Assembly: GCA_002747435.1 (NCBI GenBank)
Contig: PDPH01000059.1
Span: 1 to 46,216 of the forward strand
Direction: 5' to 3'
Length of the DNA: 46,216 nucleotides
Source of the DNA: Pseudomonadota bacterium
GTDB taxonomy: Bacteria; Pseudomonadota; Gammaproteobacteria; Thiotrichales; Thiotrichaceae
How positions within the stretch are numbered: position 1 is the stretch's first letter; every line of letters begins with the position of its first letter. Position numbers and translations under genes: made by a program. The notes below the pieces were generated by a model. That model made no database searches and was not told where the DNA came from. It saw nothing but the letters and a program-made list of their open reading frames with translations. Below, piece by piece: positions 25,801 through 33,690 of this stretch.

Positions 25801-26314
25801 AAGAATCCACAATAGGCGTATAGCCTGCTGGCTTCCAAGTATCTACAATATCAGGCAAATATTCTCTGACCTTTACGCCTGCTGCTGGATCAGGCAAATT
25901 ATCTGTACTCATATGTGCGCCTATAATTGAGTCGGCTGGAGCATTAATCGGCGAAATAGGAAAAGAAACCCCCTTGATACTCGACCAGCCATAATTAGCG
26001 TTAGGTACATTATTAGCATAATGCATCAGACCCACATTTAAAGCGTCAGGAGCTGTCGTCATGACAGTTCGAAATGCTCGCTTAAGCACTTCCATCCGCG
26101 TTTCATCGGATGTGGCAGTAAGCGGAGAACGCATACTGCCTGAGGCATCCAGCAAAAAGAGTACATTACTGTTCACATGGCTGGCATCATTCTGAAAGAA
26201 AATCTCAGTTTCATCGGCTACAACGGTTTGCAAACTAAAGGGCAAACCTATTAATAATAAAAACCTTAATAGGATACAACGGTGTTTTTGAAAGAATCTT
26301 CCTATCGACTTCAT
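22880..26314 (-). CDS. pilY1: PilY1-type pilus tip adhesin
   Basis: PilY1 controls type IV pilus extension and adhesion. ATG 26314 with AAGGTG upstream is preferred over the GTG at 26323. After a signal peptide (through about residue 37 of the longer form) comes a von Willebrand A domain with MIDAS DASGS (59-63 in that numbering). It contains a Cys-rich insert (11 Cys between about 212 and 304). The C-terminal half is the PilY1 beta-propeller with the calcium-binding loop LDMDGNGALDRLYFADTGG; another Asp/Asn-rich stretch is KDNNNNGIIEAS. It is the last gene of the minor-pilin operon. Confidence 0.93.
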   Translation of the reverse strand: MKSIGRFFQKHRCILLRFLLLIGLPFSLQTVVADETEIFFQNDASHVNSNVLFLLDASGSMRSPLTATSDETRMEVLKRAFRTVMTTAPDALNVGLMHYANNVPNANYGWSSIKGVSFPISPINAPADSIIGAHMSTDNLPDPAAGVKVREYLPDIVDTWKPAGYTPIVDSLYEAARYFRGDSVFWGRAASPSLSWAAHPSTYNGGLNCASPAMVDCNRTLNMCNSTVDLSTCQVGTVRYCCGTYEEPSASYPNGRCDTNWQATECYPGQSPAESIEICKHEICNSFSGAINYKSPIKFTCQKNYLVLMSDGKPEYPYRGAADGTGRFAESVEPDKTYDTNLLSNIVPSLSSTDFPETMKQMIGVSSCVNNLGDYASGVCGRELTQFLKHTDQISDSILAENQTVETYTVAFGMSRASKGTAYLQSLATAQDGAFTADNYDELIDAFSQIFSNVDVQSLSFSSPSLSVDSSQILQNDKYVYVPVFNYSYTSAWSGNLRKFKIENGIVKDDNGGVLNPETGGFNVTAKDLWSTDEHGSDVTMGGAAHKLPAPDMRKLYTDDLPILRANDQPLNPSLVNLDNTHIDHTMIVPSGEAYSDPDEFREKLVNFVRGYKKGDPNKGVRNHMGDMINSKPVVVNYSDNKSLVFIGTNEGFLHAIDTDNGVEQWAYMPSSLLLNQAAFLKNALSKKHIWGIDGALTVWRKDNNNNGIIEASEGDEAMLFFGLREGGKAYYALDITNPSAPSIAWIIDSNNTDFNLGRAWSKPTLSQIAKSVTYAGSITIEPQAVLVFGGGYDPNKDIEDLTLRQPTDSLGTDVYIVDAKTGTKLWSASQGNSGRIKHGVAGDIRILDMDGNGALDRLYFADTGGYVWRVDIQGDDFTTATKKLSLMASLGGGSGSIDHRKFFYEPDVSMYIDKRGHPVMSIALGSGYRTHPLNNKEASNRFYVLRDPYPYEVPPADPNITEADLADVTHNTTALSEADKKGWYINMALNSEKVLSSALTFMNKVLFTSFSLTDANGNASTVSACESATTTSRAYVLDLKTGQAVIDMDDQVSGINRSKVVSHNELLDAPQVMFGQMTSRAGGDCTVGDCKQDMFVLIGKSPLPLLSRDNTVRAEEGGTYEQRIDLNRLLPRMYWLDRSVAED

Positions 26315-26348
26315 GGGGCTCACCTTATTTATTTTTAGATAGGTCTAT

Positions 26349-26771
26349 TTACCAGCATAAACTGGATGCCTGCGAATTATTATCTTTAGCTGCTTTGCGC
26401 CCGATATGATCCAAGGTAAACTCAGCGCATTTAGTATCTTTAGCCTGAGGGTCATCGCTTGCAGGAATAGCTTTTAATGTAAAGGTCGTTGCAGTAGCAT
26501 TGAGTGTTATTACATACTTACCTTCAGGGCTAGAGACCGTTGCGCCAGTATAACCTAGTGCAGCTAATGTCGTAGCATAACTGCGATTTCGTATAAAATA
26601 AGACTCTTGTGCTTGTGCTATTTGTTGCAGAGCCACTTTGGCATCAGAGCGTCCCGCCTTACGCACTGATTCCATATAACTAGGATAAGCAATAGCAGAG
26701 ATAATAGCAATAATAGCTACCACTATCATTATTTCAATTAAAGTAAAGCCTGTTTGTTTTTTTATTTTCAT
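26349..26771 (-). CDS. pilE: Type IV pilin (PilE-like minor pilin)
   Basis: The prepilin has MKIKKQTG before the cleavage site, then FTLIEIMIVVAIIAIISAIA, with the canonical Phe+1 and Glu+5. The mature protein is about 132 residues with a C-terminal Cys pair (KCAEF...SSLCW). Start 26771 gives an 8-residue leader; an ATG at 26783 is also open, and neither has a clear ribosome site. It lies between pilX and pilY1, whereas in Pseudomonas pilE follows pilY1. Confidence 0.88.
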   Translation of the reverse strand: MKIKKQTGFTLIEIMIVVAIIAIISAIAYPSYMESVRKAGRSDAKVALQQIAQAQESYFIRNRSYATTLAALGYTGATVSSPEGKYVITLNATATTFTLKAIPASDDPQAKDTKCAEFTLDHIGRKAAKDNNSQASSLCW

Positions 26772-26809
26772 TGTAATTACCATGGATCGACAGGATTCAA
26801 ATTAATACG

Positions 26810-27391
26810 TCAATTAGCAACTGGAATATACTGTATAATTCCCATTTCATGCTGACTGCGCGCACCCGTACCCGATAAAGTAACCGTTGAAGTCACTCTA
26901 AATAATCTACATTTAAAACCACCCGCTCCTCCACCCATTTCTAAGCTAGTAGCCAAATTCTGTTGAGGTGGACACATAGGCAAATCTTCATCCGTATCAA
27001 TAACATTCAAAGAAGGATTTAGTCCCTCACTCGCCGGTGCTAATAATAATGCTGTACTATTATCTGCGTTCAGCATAATACTACTTGCAGAATTAATCGT
27101 AACACCACCGGCATTAGTGACTGCTTCAGGTAAAAAAGACAAGGTGACTTCAGGTGCTACTGTCGTGGCAGGAGGACGAAACCGATTTAATTGAGATTCT
27201 GCTGACTGGTAGGTCATCATCGCAAACATTTCATTACCAACAATATGAGTGTCCATGATACCCATTCGTGCAGCAGCGATACCAATGACAGTTAGCGTTA
27301 GCATAATCACCATTCCCCACATTAAGACAGAACCTTTTTGGCGAGCTCGTAATGTACGGGAAAAATAAATTATTTTATTATTTTTAAACAT
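26810..27391 (-). CDS. pilX: Minor pilin assembly protein PilX
   Basis: The 193-residue product has RARQKG then SVLMWGMVIMLTLTVIGIAA, a pilin-like N-terminal helix that lacks Glu+5, which PilX-type proteins tolerate. The mature part has a PilX-like AARMGIMDTHIVGNEMF segment. It sits between pilW and the pilin gene. Confidence 0.85.
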   Translation of the reverse strand: MFKNNKIIYFSRTLRARQKGSVLMWGMVIMLTLTVIGIAAARMGIMDTHIVGNEMFAMMTYQSAESQLNRFRPPATTVAPEVTLSFLPEAVTNAGGVTINSASSIMLNADNSTALLLAPASEGLNPSLNVIDTDEDLPMCPPQQNLATSLEMGGGAGGFKCRLFRVTSTVTLSGTGARSQHEMGIIQYIPVAN

Positions 27392-27408
27392 TTTTCAGAC
27401 TTCCACGT

Positions 27409-28227
27409 TTAGCGGACAATATTACGCAAATAAATGGTAGTGGTATACACTGCCCGCTGATACTTATCATTAGTAGTAATACTTTCACCGAACAAGTTAT
27501 AAGTCTTGCTCTCAGCATAATCAAAAACCGTATCAACTGAACGCACTAATAAAGCGGCTTTAATAGCAATAATATTACTCCAGTCTGTGACTGCATTGGC
27601 TGTAACATATTGACTAACTACCCAACCATTATCAGCACCGTCATTATCCTCACCATAAAGAAACTGAATATTTTCTACACCTTCGGCCAAAGGCTGTATG
27701 ACATAATTACGCGAGCCACCACAATAAAGAGCGGGAGGCCGACTGGTATTAGGCTGTGCGACGAAAAAGGAATTATAAACCATGCTAGCCGCAGAGCTGG
27801 ACAAACATGCAGCGGGTAAACTGCCACCAGAACAATCTCTTAATAAACGACTATCTGCTCGGAAAGCCACCGCAACACTATCACCAAAGCTATTCAAATT
27901 ATTTTTACTCAAGCGAATAGAACTAGCATTTACAATATTACTATCCCCGCCGGAACAATTAACACTGCTCGGCGTACTCGTCACCATATGAGCGAAATTA
28001 CGAATTCCCGTCGTCATATATCCAGCATGCTCAATATGTTCACGTAACGCTTTTATCGCAATACGTGCATTTTCATCTTGTTGGGAAAGCTGATTAGTCG
28101 CCTTGTAGGTCTTCTTACTACTGATGTAAACCGTGCTGATACCGCCAATCAGGAATATGCCCAATACCATTGCCAGCATCAATTCAATCATTGATAAACC
28201 ACGCTGTCTAAAACATAGAATCGTCAT
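27409..28227 (-). CDS. pilW: Minor pilin PilW
   Basis: The 272-residue product has RQRG then LSMIELMLAMVLGIFLIGGI, a class III prepilin signal with Glu+5. It includes the family's C-terminal ALLVRSVDTV block. With PilV, PilX and PilY1 it should form the priming complex at the pilus tip. It lies 14 bp after pilV. Confidence 0.9.
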   Translation of the reverse strand: MTILCFRQRGLSMIELMLAMVLGIFLIGGISTVYISSKKTYKATNQLSQQDENARIAIKALREHIEHAGYMTTGIRNFAHMVTSTPSSVNCSGGDSNIVNASSIRLSKNNLNSFGDSVAVAFRADSRLLRDCSGGSLPAACLSSSAASMVYNSFFVAQPNTSRPPALYCGGSRNYVIQPLAEGVENIQFLYGEDNDGADNGWVVSQYVTANAVTDWSNIIAIKAALLVRSVDTVFDYAESKTYNLFGESITTNDKYQRAVYTTTIYLRNIVR

Positions 28228-28241
28228 TCCACCTAAACTCC

Positions 28242-28787
28242 TTACAATGAAACCGACAAACTCAGGCTAAGTTGTTCTTCATTAGCCCCTTTGCTTTCGA
28301 CAATCTCTTTTTGCTCAATACGCTCCACCCATTTGACGGTCACATTGATAAAGTCACCGCAAGCCACCGCCGTGGTAGCACAACTGACTGACAAATCTGC
28401 CTGTAATAGTTGCCCGGATATTCCCCCCCCTTCAGTTTGCACATCCCATGCACCACATAATGTTTCTTTTAAGTCATAAGTCGCTAATTCCTTAGCTGTA
28501 CAAGCTTGGGCACGGCAATTTACGGCAACCAAGCTGCCACCGGCACAACTGGCATTATTGATTTCATAATCTCCAGCCAAAGCACCGGCACGATTACTAC
28601 GCATACGCTCCAGTAATTCGTTAATCAATAAAGTAGCTTGTTGCTTAGAGGTGGTGTTTTGCGCCGTTTTCAGGCTAGCCAATTGTAGACCCGCCAAACC
28701 CAGCATACCTACCGAGAGAACTAGTGCGGCAATCAGAACTTCAAGTAAATTTAAACCAGCTTGTTTGTGTAGTGAGCAAGTTTTCAT
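28242..28787 (-). CDS. pilV: Minor pilin PilV
   Basis: The 181-residue prepilin has HKQAG then LNLLEVLIAALVLSVGMLGL, a typical PilV start with Glu+5, followed by NELLERMRSNRA. It appears to be the first gene of the operon; a fimU/fimT-type gene, which usually precedes pilV, is absent here. The region upstream (28788-28965) is the divergent promoter area and is AT-rich. Confidence 0.9.
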   Translation of the reverse strand: MKTCSLHKQAGLNLLEVLIAALVLSVGMLGLAGLQLASLKTAQNTTSKQQATLLINELLERMRSNRAGALAGDYEINNASCAGGSLVAVNCRAQACTAKELATYDLKETLCGAWDVQTEGGGISGQLLQADLSVSCATTAVACGDFINVTVKWVERIEQKEIVESKGANEEQLSLSLSVSL

Positions 28788-28965
28788 AATTATTTTTATA
28801 GATTTTATGTATCGCCATTATAGCAGAAATGAATAGCTGTTGATAAGTACAAATAATTACCTTACTGCATTTGCCCAACAAAATTAATGTCGGAAGCTCT
28901 CAAGCTTGAGGGCATCAAGGAACAATGATAGATTCAACACCGTATCAAAACCGAGCTGCATAGGT

Positions 28966-29883
28966 ATGGAAGCTATTCAATACACGCCTGACACCGAACT
29001 ATTGTATGTTGACGAGCTGAGCTCGGAACAAAGAATAAGTTTGCAAGCAAACTATGCCCAACAATTGGGTGTAAAAACTTTCTTTAATGATACTTTACGC
29101 GACGGGCGGGAAGCTCCACGCTTGGCTGTTATTCCAGCAGGCCGCTTTGAAATGGGATCTGATACACGGGAGTTCGGTCATCGCCGTGAGGAACATCCGC
29201 AGCATTTGGTTAGCGTTTACACACCTTTTGCTATTGGCATTTACCCCATCATGGCTGAAGAGTTTGAGCTATTTTGTGAGGCAACTGAATGGCATCGTCG
29301 CCCTGAACTACTGTGGAATACTGGTCGATACCCAGTCATTAATATCCGCATGCAGGATGTGAAACTTTATCTTAAGTGGCTCAGCGAACAAACTGGACAA
29401 AACTACCGTTTACCCACCGAAGCCGAATGGGAGTACGCTGCACGTGCAGGCTCACGCACGCCTTTTCATTTTGGTGAAAGTATTAGCTGCAAAGAGGTTT
29501 TATTTAATCCAGCTTTCCCTTATCAAGAGGCGATGGAAAAAAAACGCTGGTACTTACCACGCTGCGTGCCTTCTAGCCAAGCAGGCGAAGTAGGCATGTA
29601 TGCTGCCAATGCTTGGGGCTTATACGATGTACACGGTAATGTATGGGAATTTACTAGCAATCACTGGACAAGCTCACATTTAGGTGCTAATCGTGATGGG
29701 AGTGGTAGTACTAGCGCAGATCCTTATTGGTATGTAACCAAAGGTGGTTCATGGTTTGATCCTGCGGTCATGGCGCGCAGTGCTGCTCGTAAAAAACGTT
29801 ATCTTGATGAAATAGATGTCAATTTAGGCTTCCGTATAGTACGTGAACTAAAGCTAAGCGAGGCTCTCAGCCCTCAGCGTTGA
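28966..29883 (+). CDS. Formylglycine-generating-enzyme (SUMF1) domain protein
   Basis: The start at 28966 is chosen; an upstream TTG at 28906 is possible. The 305-residue product has the FGE-sulfatase fold: VIPAGRFEMGSDTREFGHRR, RLPTEAEWEYAARAG, GLYDVHGNVWEFTSNHW and KGGSWFDPAVMARSAARK. The copper-binding Cys pair of true sulfatase-activating FGE is not visible near the C-terminus, so another role is more likely, such as a non-heme oxygenase or a structural C-type-lectin-like fold. Its end overlaps the dihydroorotase-like gene by 10 bp, convergent. Confidence 0.85.
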   Translation: MEAIQYTPDTELLYVDELSSEQRISLQANYAQQLGVKTFFNDTLRDGREAPRLAVIPAGRFEMGSDTREFGHRREEHPQHLVSVYTPFAIGIYPIMAEEFELFCEATEWHRRPELLWNTGRYPVINIRMQDVKLYLKWLSEQTGQNYRLPTEAEWEYAARAGSRTPFHFGESISCKEVLFNPAFPYQEAMEKKRWYLPRCVPSSQAGEVGMYAANAWGLYDVHGNVWEFTSNHWTSSHLGANRDGSGSTSADPYWYVTKGGSWFDPAVMARSAARKKRYLDEIDVNLGFRIVRELKLSEALSPQR

Positions 29884-31214
29884 TAGCTCAAAGCTTGACC
29901 TGGGGCTTGCTCACTCATTTGTACTAGCTGGCCATCTTGCCAAACCAACTGACCATTAACCCAAGTGGCCGCGATCCTTGAACGAAAGGTATTGCCTGCA
30001 TAAGCGGTCCAACCCACTTTATACAGGGTACTTGCGTGCGTCGCAGTTGTTTCAGCTAGATCAAGTAAAACCAAATCAGCCCAATAACCTTCACGAATAA
30101 AGCCTCGCTCATGAATATCAAACAATTGAGCAACGGCATGGCTGGTTTTTTCCACAATATGTTCCAGACTCAAAATACCATCGTGATAATGTTCCAATAC
30201 TGATAACAAAGCATGCTGTACCCAAGGCGCGCCCGGCGGTATGGCAAAGTAATCATCGCCCTGCTTCTCTGCCCAAAGATGTGGTGCATGACCACTGCCA
30301 ATTAAATCCAGACGACCCTCCAATAAGCCCTGTATTAAAGCAGCCCTATCTTCTGAAGTTTTAATCGCAGGCGCAGTTTTTATTAAAGAAGCTTTGCTGA
30401 CATAGTCCTCGTCTGAAAAATACAAATAATGAGGACAAACCTCAGCTGTAATACGCTTATCTGCCAGCGTAGTACTTTGCAATAAATCCAACTCACGGGC
30501 TGTAGAAATATGCAAAATATGCAAACGTGCATCGTATTGCTGTGCCAAAGCAATCGCTTGTGAAGACGCAAGGTAGCAGGCTTCTTCACTACGAATTTGG
30601 GAATGAAACTCTACCGGAATAGTATCGCCGTAAATACTGCGGTAACTTTCCTCATTCTCCAAAATGGTCGGCGTGTCCTCACAATGAGCTGCTACTAATA
30701 TTGGTGCATAAGTAAATATTTGCTCCAGTGTATCTAGGTCATCAATCAGCTTGGGCATACAGGCAGACCCCATAAAAACGGATATACCACAGGCCAAGTT
30801 GGGATCCAGTGCCTTGATAACTTCCAGATTTTCGTGGGATGCGCCCAAGTAAAAACCAAAATTAGCCAGTGAACGCCCTTGTGCACGCTGCATTTTGTCT
30901 TGAATATCAGTCTCATGCAAAGTAATAGGCACTGTATTCGGCATATCCAGAAAGCTGGTAACCCCTCCAGCAACAGCAGCACGGCTTTCGCTGACAAAAT
31001 TCCCCTTATCTTCCAAACCAGGCTCACGAAAATGCACTTGATCATCAATCATCCCGGGTATAAGAAAACACCCTTCAGCATCCATCACTTGATCAGCAGC
31101 CACCGATAGTGAGTTATCAATACGCTCAATGCGACCATTGCAAAGCAATACATCTACAGGCTTTATATCTCCTTCATTCACCACATTGGCATTCACGATC
31201 AAGACAGAGCTCAT
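29874..31214 (-). CDS. Dihydroorotase-like protein, probably catalytically defective
   Basis: The 446 residues belong to the class I dihydroorotase/amidohydrolase family: MIDDQVHFREPGLEDKGNFV, FLDMPNTVPIT, VAAHCEDTPT, LHILHISTA, then GAPWVQHALLSVLEHY. Metal-site residues differ from active relatives: the first His of HxH is Gln (Q59), the position of the carboxylated Lys in GIKIFMGS is Ser (S145, GISVFMGS), and the catalytic Asp of TDHAPH is Gly (G308, SGHAPH). H61, H177 and H235 remain. It overlaps folA by 4 bases (ATGA). A structural role with another pyrimidine enzyme is possible, as for the inactive PyrC' of Pseudomonas. Confidence 0.85.
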   Translation of the reverse strand: MSSVLIVNANVVNEGDIKPVDVLLCNGRIERIDNSLSVAADQVMDAEGCFLIPGMIDDQVHFREPGLEDKGNFVSESRAAVAGGVTSFLDMPNTVPITLHETDIQDKMQRAQGRSLANFGFYLGASHENLEVIKALDPNLACGISVFMGSACMPKLIDDLDTLEQIFTYAPILVAAHCEDTPTILENEESYRSIYGDTIPVEFHSQIRSEEACYLASSQAIALAQQYDARLHILHISTARELDLLQSTTLADKRITAEVCPHYLYFSDEDYVSKASLIKTAPAIKTSEDRAALIQGLLEGRLDLIGSGHAPHLWAEKQGDDYFAIPPGAPWVQHALLSVLEHYHDGILSLEHIVEKTSHAVAQLFDIHERGFIREGYWADLVLLDLAETTATHASTLYKVGWTAYAGNTFRSRIAATWVNGQLVWQDGQLVQMSEQAPGQALSYQR

Positions 31215-31705
31215 GCTTCATCACTCCACTGCCGTTGCAGAATGAGAAAAGTCGCCGGATAAGGATGACGCTCATCCGCAGGCCACTCATGACGCTCCAA
31301 CTCCTGCCAAGCATAAATACTATAGTCAGGGAAAAAAGTATCACCGGCCAAATCAGTTTGTATTAGCGTCAGATAAAGACGATCTGCCTGGGGTAAAAAA
31401 GATTCATATAATTGCCCTCCCCCGATAATCATGATTTCGTGTTCATGTTGAACGAGGCGTAAGGCTTCTGTGGGTGTAGACACTTGCTCAACATCGGGCG
31501 ATAAAAGCTTAGCACGCGATACAACAATATTGCGCCTGCCAGGCAATGCCTTACCGATGGATTCCCATGTCTTACGCCCCATCACCACAGGTTTACCGAG
31601 TGTGTGCTGTTTAAACCACTTCAAGTCGGCAGGCATATGCCACGGCATGACACCGTTCGCGCCAATCACCCGTCCCAAGCTCATGGCAGCAATCAACGAT
31701 AACAT
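31211..31705 (-). CDS. folA: Dihydrofolate reductase
   Basis: DHFR makes tetrahydrofolate with NADPH. The 164-residue protein has LIAAMSLGRVIGANGVMPWH, DLKWFKQHT, VVMGRKTWESIG and IMIIGGGQLYESFLP, the full family signature. It lies 11 bp after sspB on the same strand and overlaps the dihydroorotase-like gene. Confidence 0.97.
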   Translation of the reverse strand: MLSLIAAMSLGRVIGANGVMPWHMPADLKWFKQHTLGKPVVMGRKTWESIGKALPGRRNIVVSRAKLLSPDVEQVSTPTEALRLVQHEHEIMIIGGGQLYESFLPQADRLYLTLIQTDLAGDTFFPDYSIYAWQELERHEWPADERHPYPATFLILQRQWSDEA

Positions 31706-31716
31706 GGTAATAGCGC

Positions 31717-32205
31717 CTACTTTATAACACGCAAGGAAGGACGAGAACGGGGTGGTGGCTTATCATTATCATCTGCTTGATTTTCAGTATCCGCATTATC
31801 AGCCGTTGCTTCAGTTTTTACAGTGGCTAAAGCAATCCCTCCAGTATTTTCTGAAGACGCTTCCTGATTGGAGGAAGCAGGCTGCAAGTGAGCATACTCA
31901 TCCGCTGGGAAGGAAGCGCCGTCCTGCGTTTCACGCGAATAAATGGCCATAATCGCATAAACCGGACAGTAAATATAAAAAGCGACCCCGGCAAAACGAG
32001 CACTAAAACTCACAGCATCATTGTCCATGATAAAATCATATACAGCACCTGGGGCAATATTTAATACAATGCGCCCATCCTTGACATGCTGACGCGGTAC
32101 GGATACATCAACCGCATCCGCATTCACCAGAATATGGGGGGTCATATTATTGTCCACAATCCAGTCATAAAAAGCGCGCAGCAAGTAAGGACGTTTCGGA
32201 GTCAT
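31717..32205 (-). CDS. sspB: ClpXP adaptor SspB
   Basis: SspB delivers ssrA-tagged proteins to ClpXP. The 162 residues contain the substrate-binding domain (RPYLLRAFYDWIVDNNMTPH, SFSARFAGVAFYIYCPVYAI), an acidic-Ala linker and the C-terminal ClpX-docking motif RPSLRVIK. The ATG overlaps the sspA stop by 4 bases. Confidence 0.96.
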   Translation of the reverse strand: MTPKRPYLLRAFYDWIVDNNMTPHILVNADAVDVSVPRQHVKDGRIVLNIAPGAVYDFIMDNDAVSFSARFAGVAFYIYCPVYAIMAIYSRETQDGASFPADEYAHLQPASSNQEASSENTGGIALATVKTEATADNADTENQADDNDKPPPRSRPSLRVIK

Positions 32206-32831
32206 GGTCTAATTGCCTTCTCTACTTTACTGAGTGATTGCTGGAAGCCATCACGAGAAAAAATACGCTCCATGTATTTAAGGATAGGTTTACCTTGTTT
32301 CGCAGGCACATCAATTCCATATTTAGGTAAACGCCACAAAACAGGCGCTATCGTGCAATCCACCAGAGTATATTCATCACTCAAGAAATAAGGTTTGATA
32401 GCAAAGACATCCGCAGCCGACAATACACTTTCTCTTAAAATCTTACGGGCTTGGGATGCTGTTTTTTCATCGCCATTCTCAATATCATCCACTAGGGAAA
32501 ACCAGTCTTTTTCAATACGGAACAGAGCTAAGCGTGAATGGGCTCGAGTAACAGGATCAACCGGCATCAAAGGTGGATGTGGAAAGCGCTCATCCAGATA
32601 CTCCATAATAATACGTGCATCATACAACACCAAGTCACGGTCAATCAGTGTCGGAGTCGTATTATAAGGATTCAGCTCGGCCAGATCATCGGGTTTATCA
32701 TCGGGATTAATATTCAATACATCAACCGTAATATCCTTTTCGGCTAATACAATACGTACACGATGACTATCTGCACAATCCGGCGAAGAAAACAGCGTCA
32801 TTACAGAACGGCGACTGGAAATCGAAGCCAT
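32202..32831 (-). CDS. sspA: Stringent starvation protein A
   Basis: SspA is a glutathione-S-transferase-fold, RNA-polymerase-associated protein. ATG 32831 gives MASISSRRSVMTLFSSPDC, matching the E. coli N-terminus. 209 residues, with HRVRIVLAEKD and DLAELNPYNTTPTLIDRD. An AGGAG is 12 bases upstream. A terminator separates it from petC. Confidence 0.94.
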   Translation of the reverse strand: MASISSRRSVMTLFSSPDCADSHRVRIVLAEKDITVDVLNINPDDKPDDLAELNPYNTTPTLIDRDLVLYDARIIMEYLDERFPHPPLMPVDPVTRAHSRLALFRIEKDWFSLVDDIENGDEKTASQARKILRESVLSAADVFAIKPYFLSDEYTLVDCTIAPVLWRLPKYGIDVPAKQGKPILKYMERIFSRDGFQQSLSKVEKAIRP

Positions 32832-32864
32832 AATGGGGAGAAACTCCTGTGTCAAAAAGTAAAA

Positions 32865-32892
32865 GCTGCCTCAGTCATACAACTGAAGCAGC
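32865..32892 (-). terminator. Rho-independent terminator after petC
   Basis: On the minus strand, GCTGCTTCAGT and ACTGAGGCAGC form an 11-bp stem (one G-U) around a 6-base loop, followed by TTTTACTTTTT. It ends the petABC transcript before sspA. Confidence 0.85.
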
Positions 32893-32928
32893 CCGATTAT
32901 CATTGATTTATGTTATACCAGACAGCAC

Positions 32929-33675
32929 TCAATGAACATCCTTCCAGTATTCCTTCTTCAGGAAATAAGCCACAATGAAGAAAATACCCAAGAACAAAAG
33001 CACCCAAACACCAATCGCTTTGCGGTGTAATTGTGCTGGTTCACTGACATAAACCAAGAAAGTTGTCAGATCACGCACAATCTGATCATACTCTACAGGG
33101 CTTACGTTGCCTTGTTCTGGCAAGACTAGTTGGTGAGTGACATGCCCGTCTTCATCTTTATGTTCCACCCTTTGTTGCATGCCTTGTAGCTCCCACAATA
33201 CATGGGGCATACCCACATTAGCAAACACCGTGTTATTCACACCTGTAGGGCGAGAGGGGTCTGCATAAAAAGCCTTAAGGAAACTGTAAATCCAGTCTCC
33301 ACCCCGTAAACGTCCTGTAACAGACAAATCAGGAGGTGCTGCACCAAACCATTCAGCCGCTTGCTTCACTGGAATAGCATTAGTCATCAAATCACCCGGC
33401 TTAGCAGGCGCACCTTCCGCATTAACGGTAAAAATCAGATTGTCAATGACCTGTTGATCTGTCAAGCCCAGATCTTTACCTAGACGGTTATAGCGTAATA
33501 ACTTCAGCGAGTGACAACCCATGCAGTAGTTCACAAAATACTTTGCGCCACGCTGCAAACTTTGCTTGTTATGCACATCAACATCCGCCTTTTCTAAGTC
33601 AAGCGCTGCGCCCGAAGCCATTAGAGAGGAAACCGGGAGTAATGCCAGTAAGCAGACCCATAATAGTTTTTTCAT
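32929..33675 (-). CDS. petC: Cytochrome c1 of the bc1 complex
   Basis: The 248 residues start with a signal peptide (KKLLWVCLLALLPVSSLMAS). The heme c site is NYCMGCHSLK. A C-terminal membrane anchor (GVWVLLFLGIFFIVAYFL) is present. It follows petB by 15 bp. The ATG at 33675 has a GGGGGA site upstream and is preferred over the ATG at 33681. Confidence 0.96.
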   Translation of the reverse strand: MKKLLWVCLLALLPVSSLMASGAALDLEKADVDVHNKQSLQRGAKYFVNYCMGCHSLKLLRYNRLGKDLGLTDQQVIDNLIFTVNAEGAPAKPGDLMTNAIPVKQAAEWFGAAPPDLSVTGRLRGGDWIYSFLKAFYADPSRPTGVNNTVFANVGMPHVLWELQGMQQRVEHKDEDGHVTHQLVLPEQGNVSPVEYDQIVRDLTTFLVYVSEPAQLHRKAIGVWVLLFLGIFFIVAYFLKKEYWKDVH

Positions 33676-33690
33676 GATCATTCCCCCTAA

